Positions 24,250 to 31,550 of a stretch of 42,912 nt of DNA are shown here, piece by piece. A model generated the notes under the pieces. It was not told where the DNA came from. It was given only the letters and a program-made list of their open reading frames with translations, and searched no databases. The stretch spans positions 1 to 42,912 of the forward strand of contig JAAYNA010000074.1 in assembly GCA_012521105.1 (NCBI GenBank). Direction: 5' to 3'. This DNA is from Clostridiaceae bacterium. GTDB taxonomy: Bacteria > Bacillota > Clostridia > DSM-8532. Position numbers and translations under genes: made by a program. Every line of letters begins with the position of its first letter. The first letter of the stretch is position 1.

Positions 24250-26038
24250 AGTACCACCATTCAAATAAAAGTATTGCAATTACCATAGATAACAGAGGCA
24301 GCGTTAATTTAAAGGATGTTTTTTGCAAGGGTACACTCATTTTATATTCAGTACCTGCGCCCGTACTGCCTGTATATGAATCTTTCTCCATAAGCCATTC
24401 ATCGAGGATGTTTACATCGAAAAATGTATTTACACTGCCTCTGTCTTTAATCTGCTCGAGAATGTAAATTCCAGGTTCACCGGTATCCAAAAAAGGTTCG
24501 GCGGGGATTGGGGGCGCTATTAACAAACGCTTTTGGTCGGGAAGGTGAACATAGGCTTTAAGTGTATCAGGGTTTAAGCGAAACTGTACCGCATCACCTG
24601 TAAACAAGCGCTGTATCACAGTTCCCCTGGAAGGGGCGTATTCATTAACGATATTGGAGATTAAAATTGGAAACTCGGTTCTTAAAGGAAGATCTGTTTC
24701 TAGTAAATCAAACCCGAATATCAGAATTCTTAAATTTCCAACAGTGCCTTCCATTATAATCGGATTTCCATTGTGCTCCATTATTACTTCAGCCCACTCA
24801 GGTTTTTCAATAATACGCGTTCTGCCAATGGAAAAGGTTAATTTGTCCAGATACTTAAATATTTCATGATCGGACAGACCAACTTCAGGCGTATCCATCC
24901 ATTTACCAACAGAAAAAAGATTATTGGGTGGTGGTGCGAAAAGTAAAATATTTCCGTCTTCAGGAAGTCTCGAAGGCACCAGGCCATCAAATACATATAA
25001 GTCGTAACCTTCGTAAATCTCATCCTCAGGTGATGTTCTGATTAGTTCTGCCCCTTCTATCAGAGAAAATACCTTTTCAAGAAATAAATTCCCACCGGAT
25101 ACCAAAAGTACTTTTACAGTTTCTTCTGAAAGTATTACCTCATAAGCATTGTTATCATCGGGTAGTATGTCTTCAGTTTCTATACTTACCCTCATGGTTT
25201 TTACAGTACCCGGTATTCTATCCCACCATACGGTTTTTGTTTCAGAGGCGGGTACTGTAACCCATTGAGAATCAAGAAACTCATTGTCTCCGTATAAACT
25301 GACAATTATTTCAACCTCACTGCTCCCCTGGTTTCGTATAGTAGTAACAGCTGTAATATTTTCACCGGTTTTTGTATGGGTGAAGCCCGTAACAGCAACA
25401 TTGTCGGTCTGTTTTTTATATTCTGAAAACTGTATCTGTTCATTTCCAAACCTTAAAGGTGTATCTGAAAAAAGGACAATTTGTGCATCGGGATCCTCTC
25501 TTTTAAGCGATAGAACCAGCTCTTCTGCTTTAACCATATCTGCATAGCCGGATGACTGCTGTATTGACTCAATACTTTTTTTTATATCCTTCTTTGATGT
25601 TGACGCATAAATCAGCACATCGGCTTCTCTTCCGATGCTTACAACAGTTACCCTGCAGTTATTGGGCAGAACATCTATATATTCTGCCGCATCCTTTTTT
25701 GCAGCACCGAGCCTTGTGGGTTCTATATCGGTGGATGCCATACTTAAGGAATGATCAATCACAATAATCACCGAATTGGCTGCATTCTGCCCATGTAATA
25801 TCGAAAACCCGGTTAATGCAAGAACAATAAGAATAGCAGCCATTATCTGCAGAAAAAGAAGCAAGTTTTTTTGAAGTTTCTGCCATGGGGTCTTTGCCTG
25901 CATGTCGCTTAAAACCCTGCTCCATAAAATAAGGCTGGGAACCGTAACCTTCTCCCTTTTCTGTTTCAGAATATACAGTAATATAATCAGAGGTATTGCC
26001 AAAAGGCCAATAAAACCAAAAGGCGTTTCAAACGACAA
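24227..26038 (-). CDS. BatA-like membrane protein with VWA domain
   Basis: A 603-residue protein with the BatA-type N-terminus: two membrane helices at about 8-24 and 60-80 around a basic loop. A VWA domain follows (about 88-215) with metal-site residues DHSLS (95-99) and LFSDT. The MIDAS threonine is not obvious (GYADM occupies its place), so metal binding may be altered. Then come a beta-rich region and a C-terminal helix at about 580-597. It begins with TTG, with AAGGA about nine bases upstream. It follows the DUF58 gene by 42 bp and overlaps the next VWA gene by 23 bases. Proteins of this type occur with MoxR ATPases, as here. Confidence 0.86.
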   Translation of the reverse strand: MSFETPFGFIGLLAIPLIILLYILKQKREKVTVPSLILWSRVLSDMQAKTPWQKLQKNLLLFLQIMAAILIVLALTGFSILHGQNAANSVIIVIDHSLSMASTDIEPTRLGAAKKDAAEYIDVLPNNCRVTVVSIGREADVLIYASTSKKDIKKSIESIQQSSGYADMVKAEELVLSLKREDPDAQIVLFSDTPLRFGNEQIQFSEYKKQTDNVAVTGFTHTKTGENITAVTTIRNQGSSEVEIIVSLYGDNEFLDSQWVTVPASETKTVWWDRIPGTVKTMRVSIETEDILPDDNNAYEVILSEETVKVLLVSGGNLFLEKVFSLIEGAELIRTSPEDEIYEGYDLYVFDGLVPSRLPEDGNILLFAPPPNNLFSVGKWMDTPEVGLSDHEIFKYLDKLTFSIGRTRIIEKPEWAEVIMEHNGNPIIMEGTVGNLRILIFGFDLLETDLPLRTEFPILISNIVNEYAPSRGTVIQRLFTGDAVQFRLNPDTLKAYVHLPDQKRLLIAPPIPAEPFLDTGEPGIYILEQIKDRGSVNTFFDVNILDEWLMEKDSYTGSTGAGTEYKMSVPLQKTSFKLTLPLLSMVIAILLFEWWYYANRNYI

Positions 26039-26080
26039 AAGCTCACATCCTTTATAAAGGCCCCTAAAGAGGCACTTAAA

Positions 26081-26935
26081 TCAGGTAATAATTGATTTTA
26101 ACATTAAATCCACAGGCATATCCGAAGTCAGCGTTGTAAAGTGAACACCCCATTTTCTGCACTGTTCACCTAAACTCACCAAATGCTGCCTCAATGATTC
26201 CTCATACTTTTTTAATAAAGAAGCCGACACTGTAACTTCAATTGCCTCACCCGTTTCACTGTCTACAAGTTTAAGGGCACCGTTCAAAGCAGGTGACATT
26301 TCTTCAGGTGAAAGTAACAGACACAGAAAAACATCCTGGTTTTTGTATTTTAAATATTTAATACCTTCTTCAAGCCCGTCTTTTAAAAGGCCATCGGTGA
26401 TTACTACGCTAACCCCCCGCCCGGCTTTCCACTCCATATACTTAAGCGCATCTGAAAAGTTACTTGCACCTGAAGCCCTTAAACCGGCAAGTAAAGCATC
26501 AACCTTCGCATAGGCCGACTGGGTACGGAAGGGACCGAAAGTACCCTGTACTTTATCATTCCATGGATTTATATATACGCTGTCGTAAGATAAAAGGCTT
26601 ATATACGAAATTCCAGCAGCCAGTCTGCACGCAGCTGCAAACTTGTTTGGGTTTCCATAATCCATCGACAAACTTATATCAGGAAAAACCTGAACAGGGG
26701 CTTCCCGCTCTTCCATATAGAGCTTTACAAAAAGCCTGTTAAAACGCCCATAGGCATTCCAGTCTATACGCCTGAAATCATCACCGGGTGTGTATTCCCT
26801 GAAATCTGAAAACTCTACAGAGCTGCCTTTACTCTTCGATTTTCTGTTTCCCGTTGCCTGTCCTGAAACGGGAAGTTTTATCTGCATGGAAAGTGAGTGA
26901 ATTTTTTTCAGTTCGACGCTATCAAGAACTTTCAC
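26081..26935 (-). CDS. DUF58 domain protein
   Basis: A 284-residue soluble protein of the DUF58 family, a usual partner of MoxR AAA+ ATPases. The signature is GSSVEFSDFREYTPGDDFRR followed by IDWNAYGRFNRLFVKLYMEE (about residues 37-76), and the C-terminal half has a VWA-like fold (VFPDISLSMDYG). The start is GTG and overlaps the TGA stop of the MoxR gene in a GTGA arrangement, so the two proteins are made by coupled translation. No membrane segment is seen. The molecular role of DUF58 is not established. Confidence 0.92.
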   Translation of the reverse strand: MKVLDSVELKKIHSLSMQIKLPVSGQATGNRKSKSKGSSVEFSDFREYTPGDDFRRIDWNAYGRFNRLFVKLYMEEREAPVQVFPDISLSMDYGNPNKFAAACRLAAGISYISLLSYDSVYINPWNDKVQGTFGPFRTQSAYAKVDALLAGLRASGASNFSDALKYMEWKAGRGVSVVITDGLLKDGLEEGIKYLKYKNQDVFLCLLLSPEEMSPALNGALKLVDSETGEAIEVTVSASLLKKYEESLRQHLVSLGEQCRKWGVHFTTLTSDMPVDLMLKSIIT

Positions 26936-27921
26936 TGATAAGTCTTCACATCCTTTGTTATTCCGTCAATTATCATATCAGATGTAATGTCTTCGGAAAC
27001 TGCATCAAAATTAACAAATATCCTGTGCCTTAGTGAAGGATATACTACCGTTTGAATATCCTCGAAGGAAACATTATACCTTCCGCTTAAAAGAGCTCTT
27101 ATTCGTGCGGTACTGATAACTGCCTGGGCTCCGCGTGGGCTTGAACCATATCTTACGTATTTTTTAACCGGTTCGGGTGATGCTTCATGATCGGGACGTG
27201 TAGCCATAACAAGCCTTATTGCATAATCAAGAACCGGCTCTGCTATTGGAATTTCTTTTGATACTCTTTGTATTTGAAGTATTTCATCGGCATTTGTAAC
27301 CGTTTCAACAGTTTCTTCCCTGTTTGTGGTAGTTAAAAGGATAATTTCCTTCAATTCGTTAAAGTCGGGCGATGGTACATTAAGCTTAAAAAGAAATCTA
27401 TCCATTTGTGCTTCGGGCAAAGGATATGTACCCTCCATTTCAATCGGGTTCTGAGTGGCTAGTACAAAGAATGGTGCCGGCAGTTTGTAAGTAGTATTTG
27501 CCACGGTAACCGTTCGTTCCTGCATTGCCTGCAGCATTGCACTTTGGGTTTTCGGAGTTGCCCGGTTTATTTCGTCGGCCAGTACAATATTGCTGAATAT
27601 AGGTCCGGGCTGGAAACGGAACATCCCCTCTCCGCTTTCTTTCCTGTCCACGATACTTGTACCTGTAACATCCGCAGGCATTAGGTCGGGGGTAAATTGA
27701 ATTCTTGAAAATTCAAGCCCCATAACTTTCCCAAGTATATTGACAAGCCTTGTTTTGCCAAGCCCGGGCATTCCTTCAAGAAGTACATTCCCTCCTGCCA
27801 GAATGCACATAATAACCTGCCTGATAATTTCTCTTTGCCCTATCATATGCCTTGAAACTTCGGTCTCTATTCTGGAGACAGTATCCAATACTTTTTCAAA
27901 ACTTTCTTTACCGTTATGCAC
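26932..27921 (-). CDS. MoxR-family AAA+ ATPase
   Basis: A 329-residue AAA+ ATPase of the MoxR group, thought to act as a chaperone that remodels or matures protein complexes, often with VWA proteins as substrate adaptors. Walker A is GMPGLGKT (50-57), Walker B VLADE (113-117), followed by INRATPKTQSAMLQAMQE. Sensor 1 is FVLATQNPIEMEGTYPLPEA, and the C-terminal helical lid contains YGSSPRGAQA. The start is GTG with GGAGG eight bases upstream. Its four-base overlap with the DUF58 gene indicates coupled expression. A 120-bp gap separates it from the DUF4175-like gene upstream. Confidence 0.95.
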   Translation of the reverse strand: MHNGKESFEKVLDTVSRIETEVSRHMIGQREIIRQVIMCILAGGNVLLEGMPGLGKTRLVNILGKVMGLEFSRIQFTPDLMPADVTGTSIVDRKESGEGMFRFQPGPIFSNIVLADEINRATPKTQSAMLQAMQERTVTVANTTYKLPAPFFVLATQNPIEMEGTYPLPEAQMDRFLFKLNVPSPDFNELKEIILLTTTNREETVETVTNADEILQIQRVSKEIPIAEPVLDYAIRLVMATRPDHEASPEPVKKYVRYGSSPRGAQAVISTARIRALLSGRYNVSFEDIQTVVYPSLRHRIFVNFDAVSEDITSDMIIDGITKDVKTYQ

Positions 27922-28041
27922 CCTTCAATCCTCCCTGATTATTAACTCAATAAGTGCTTGTATAAATTATGAGATAAACGCGAGCAATAAAGCGTTCTTT
28001 ACACATTTTGCAGCAAATGCCCTGCAAGCGTTTTTAACTAT

Positions 28042-29712
28042 TTAATCCAGTGTACTGAAATAAGACTTAACAAGTTCTTTCATACCAATGGGTATATCCT
28101 GCCTTTCCATGGTTTGAACTGCTTCTTCCCGGTATTTACTTAACACTTCCCTGTATGGCACCATTGCTCCTTTTTTTACAGGTGCTCCGTCTGCTTCACT
28201 ATAAGTGCTGCTGCCCGAATCCAGCTTCCGACCTGGCAGATTGGTCTCATCACCCTCGCCTCCTAAACGCTCCGGAACATAAATTTTTTTATATTCTTCC
28301 TCTTTTCTTTCGCCCGGGGCTCTTCCACGGCCTGGCAGGTCGCCTTCATTATATCCCATGTCAATGCTTGTCGTTCCTTCTCCGGCACCAGCACCTGCAC
28401 CGGCACTCTGTTGATTACTTCCACTTTCATTACCGCTTTGGCTTCCACCTTGACTTTCACTTCGGTTTTCGCTGCCTGCCCCTTTTTGGATTTTCCTTCC
28501 ACTTCCTGGCTGTTGTCCACCTTTCCCCTGATTGCTGCCATTGTTACCTTCCGATTGTCCCGTTTTTTTGCCTGCATTATTGGAAGCTATTCTTTGAACA
28601 ACTGCAGTTATTGATCTTCGTGCTTTTTCCAAGGCCTCACTGACATCTGCAAGGGCTTTTTTAAAATCCTGCTGACCCGATGCATTCTCTTCTGTTTGCT
28701 GGACTATTTCCATAAGCCTTTGAGCCAGCTCATTTCGGCTTATACTTTCGGAACCTGCTGTTGATGCAAGGTTTAGAAGTGCGTCGGCAAGCATGGAGTT
28801 ATCACTCATATTCATTGCTGCCTGATTAAGCATTTCGGTAAATTCCTTAGCTTTCTCTTCATTTTCAAGTTCCTCTGCCAATTGCTCGAGGGCTTCCTGT
28901 AAAGCCTCTTCATGATCATTTTTAAGTGCTTCTGCTAAATCCTTTGTGAGTGGCGAGTCGCTTAAAATACTTTCCAGAGTTTTTAAATCATTGAGGGGAT
29001 CCTGCACCTTTAGCTTTTCAATCAGATTTTCCATTTGTGCCAAAGCTTTCAGGGCATCCTCTTCAGATTCGGATTTTTTAAATTCCTCTTTAAGTTTTTC
29101 AAGAGCTTCTTTCAACTGGCTCAATTGCTCATCACTGATATCAGGACTTTTTTGCTTCTGACTATTAATCTCTTCTTCAATCAGCTTTTCATGCTCTTTC
29201 ATTTGCTGTATAAGTGATTCTCTGATTCTGGTTTCATTAAACACCCTGCCGGGGATAAATGTTAATAAAAAGGCGGTTGTTATAAAACAGATTGCGAGTA
29301 TATATAGGCTTTTTTCAATTGACATTTTATAAGCTGCGGTAAGCTTTGTGTTTTCAAGCACCCTCTTCGTATCCTGTCTTTGCAGTGCAGCTATTTCCGA
29401 ATCATCATCAATCAGATACCATGCGGTAATAACTCTTTCTTTTAATCCCAGACTGTCTGCAGTCATAATAAGCTGTTTTCGGGAAGGGATGAAATACAAG
29501 GACACAAAAAGTGCCATAAAAAAGCCTGTCACTGTTATCATAAACATTTTATGCCTGACGAAAGGAATAACAGCAAACCGGGAAACTATCACTAATATCA
29601 GCGATATAAAACCCGAAACAAGCAATGCAGACAGAAGTATCTTTATTGCTTTATGAAGATAAATCTTTATTTTCAGTGGCCTTAAAGCCTTAAGAATATA
29701 TTTTTTATCCAT
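28042..29712 (-). CDS. DUF4175-like coiled-coil membrane protein
   Basis: A 556-residue protein. Three membrane helices are visible (about 25-45, 56-76 and 134-152). They are followed by a long acidic coiled-coil region (about 160-390), then a low-complexity stretch rich in Gly, Ser, Gln and Asn (about 390-460). A conserved-looking C-terminal motif follows (VPYREVLSKYREEAVQTMER, then DIPIGMKELVKSYFSTLD). This plan resembles DUF4175-type proteins found next to MoxR/VWA clusters. The large soluble part could be a scaffold for the VWA proteins. It lies between the ABC permease gene (7-bp gap) and the MoxR gene. The family name is tentative. Confidence 0.8.
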   Translation of the reverse strand: MDKKYILKALRPLKIKIYLHKAIKILLSALLVSGFISLILVIVSRFAVIPFVRHKMFMITVTGFFMALFVSLYFIPSRKQLIMTADSLGLKERVITAWYLIDDDSEIAALQRQDTKRVLENTKLTAAYKMSIEKSLYILAICFITTAFLLTFIPGRVFNETRIRESLIQQMKEHEKLIEEEINSQKQKSPDISDEQLSQLKEALEKLKEEFKKSESEEDALKALAQMENLIEKLKVQDPLNDLKTLESILSDSPLTKDLAEALKNDHEEALQEALEQLAEELENEEKAKEFTEMLNQAAMNMSDNSMLADALLNLASTAGSESISRNELAQRLMEIVQQTEENASGQQDFKKALADVSEALEKARRSITAVVQRIASNNAGKKTGQSEGNNGSNQGKGGQQPGSGRKIQKGAGSENRSESQGGSQSGNESGSNQQSAGAGAGAGEGTTSIDMGYNEGDLPGRGRAPGERKEEEYKKIYVPERLGGEGDETNLPGRKLDSGSSTYSEADGAPVKKGAMVPYREVLSKYREEAVQTMERQDIPIGMKELVKSYFSTLD

Positions 29713-29719
29713 ATATAAT

Positions 29720-30622
29720 TTATCTCTTTCTTTTTATAGGATTAAGGATTGCCGCACTTAATAAAATAAGCAGTATTGAAGCAATTATACTAAAAAGACC
29801 GTTTGCAATCCACGGTTTCAATAGCCTTAATATCCCTGTTTCCTGGGCAATGTAACCATCAATATACATAGCTACACTTCCCCATAAATCATAGCCATAA
29901 CCATAATAATCTGAAGCTGCGCTGAAGTAGAACGAAGTAAAACCGAATACCGGTGAGGGGAACAGTATCCCTAAAATTTCTGCATAACTTAGACTGTATG
30001 CAATAGCTGTGGTTGTTTCTTTTATATACATGTGTATTAGGAACAGTATAAACGGTCCGAAGGTTATAAAGCCCAAAAAAAGGTAAGTCGTAATAATGGC
30101 TGTAATATTTCTTCTGAATAATGTGGAAAAGAATACACCACTGCTTGCAACAAAAAATGCAGTAAAAATATAAAATAACAATAGTTTTGCAATATCTGCA
30201 ACTCCAATACCCCCAAAGAAAAATACCACACCCAGTACAGGCATTGAAGAGATTAAAAGAAGCATTGTATGAGCAATGGATATAACAATTTTACCAATGA
30301 TAATCTTTCTGGGAGGGGTTTTGGTTACAAGCATCAGATCAAGGGTTTGTCTTTCACGCTCGCCGCTTATGGATGTTGCTGTTATTGCAGGTACAGCAAT
30401 AAAAAGTAATGCAAACTGAAATACAGTCAAAATGTTATAGGCATTTACTGCAAGCCGGGGATTAAAGCCGCTCACATTATAAAAACTCAGCATGTCACTG
30501 CCGGCAAAATACAGAATCAATACAATTGCTAAAAGTACTATATAACAACTTATAAGAACAGGTGCTCTCCACCCGCGCAGTTTTGTTTTCAGATCTTTTT
30601 GCAGAACAGGATTAATTCTCAT
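29720..30622 (-). CDS. ABC-2-type transporter permease
   Basis: A 300-residue membrane protein with about six hydrophobic helices and the ABC-2 arrangement: an N-terminal amphipathic segment (NPVLQKDLKTKLRGWRAPVL), a first helix near 22-42, the cytoplasmic block SGERERQTLDLMLVTKTPPR (about residues 88-107), and a final helix at the C-terminus. It would form a homodimer with the ATPase encoded just upstream, whose gene it overlaps by 11 bases. The substrate is unknown. Being inside a MoxR/VWA operon suggests it serves that machine rather than drug export. Confidence 0.9.
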   Translation of the reverse strand: MRINPVLQKDLKTKLRGWRAPVLISCYIVLLAIVLILYFAGSDMLSFYNVSGFNPRLAVNAYNILTVFQFALLFIAVPAITATSISGERERQTLDLMLVTKTPPRKIIIGKIVISIAHTMLLLISSMPVLGVVFFFGGIGVADIAKLLLFYIFTAFFVASSGVFFSTLFRRNITAIITTYLFLGFITFGPFILFLIHMYIKETTTAIAYSLSYAEILGILFPSPVFGFTSFYFSAASDYYGYGYDLWGSVAMYIDGYIAQETGILRLLKPWIANGLFSIIASILLILLSAAILNPIKRKR

Positions 30623-31550
30623 TTTGGTCCCCTCCTTCGGTTAGCTTCATGAAGACAGCTTCGAGAGAGCTTTCTTCAGGATGGAATGAAACAACAGGTA
30701 TTTCATTCCCGACGAGAGTTTTTAGAATTCTGACATAAACATCTTCTCCGCCATTAACTTTGACTTCCAGAACTCCTGCAACCGAGCTTAGCTCTGCTAT
30801 TTCAGGCATTTCCATCAGAATTTTCACAGCTTCCTCCTCTTTTTCCGCTACCTTGATTTTTATCAGTCCCGATTGGGACAGTTTTTCTGTAATATTTGCT
30901 ACAGAACCGCTTGCAACTAAGCGCCCTGCATCTATTATTCCAATCGAAGTACAAAGTTCGGATAACTCGGGAAGGATGTGAGAGCTAATCAATACAGTCT
31001 TTCCCATTGAACGAAGCTCCTTCAGTATTTCCTTCATCTCCACCCTCGCCCTTGGATCAAGACCTGAAGCAGGCTCATCCAGAATAAGAAATTCAGGATC
31101 GTGGATCAGGCTTCTGGCAAGGCATAATCTCTGTTTCATACCTCTGGACAACGTATCCACATAGGCATCCTTCTTATGTGTAAGACGAACCAGTTCTAAA
31201 AGAGAATGGGTTAACTCAATGCATTTTGCACCGTAAATTCCCTGAAGCCCGGCATAAAAAGCCATATACTCCGACACCTTTAAATCATCATATACACCAA
31301 AAAAATCCGGCATATAACCCATTCGTTCCTTAACTTTTAAAGGTTCCTTCGAAACATCAATTCCATCAATTAAAACCCTTCCCGATGTAGGAGCAAGAAG
31401 CCCTGCGATAATTCGCATGGTTGTTGTTTTTCCTGCACCATTGGCTCCTACAAAACCATAAATTTCACCTTCGGGGATCTCCATGTTAAGCCTGTCCACA
31501 GCCAAGGTCCCTTTAAATTTCTTCGTAAGGTTTTCTACTACCACCATCAT
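30612..31550 (-). CDS. ABC transporter ATP-binding protein
   Basis: A 312-residue ABC ATPase. Walker A is GANGAGKTT (35-43), the signature is LSRGMKQR, Walker B is FLILDEPASGLDP, and a switch histidine occurs in SSHILPE. The C-terminal extension (about 225-305) is typical of ATPases that pair with ABC-2 permeases. The ATG overlaps the TGA of the upstream 898-residue protein gene (ATGA), and the permease gene overlaps its own 3' end. Translation of the three is therefore probably coupled. Confidence 0.95.
   Translation of the reverse strand: MMVVVENLTKKFKGTLAVDRLNMEIPEGEIYGFVGANGAGKTTTMRIIAGLLAPTSGRVLIDGIDVSKEPLKVKERMGYMPDFFGVYDDLKVSEYMAFYAGLQGIYGAKCIELTHSLLELVRLTHKKDAYVDTLSRGMKQRLCLARSLIHDPEFLILDEPASGLDPRARVEMKEILKELRSMGKTVLISSHILPELSELCTSIGIIDAGRLVASGSVANITEKLSQSGLIKIKVAEKEEEAVKILMEMPEIAELSSVAGVLEVKVNGGEDVYVRILKTLVGNEIPVVSFHPEESSLEAVFMKLTEGGDQNEN

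Noticed and set aside
28155-28643. 162-residue plus-strand frame
   Set aside because: It is antisense to the low-complexity part of the coiled-coil protein gene; its His/Leu/Phe-rich composition comes from that repeat-like DNA.
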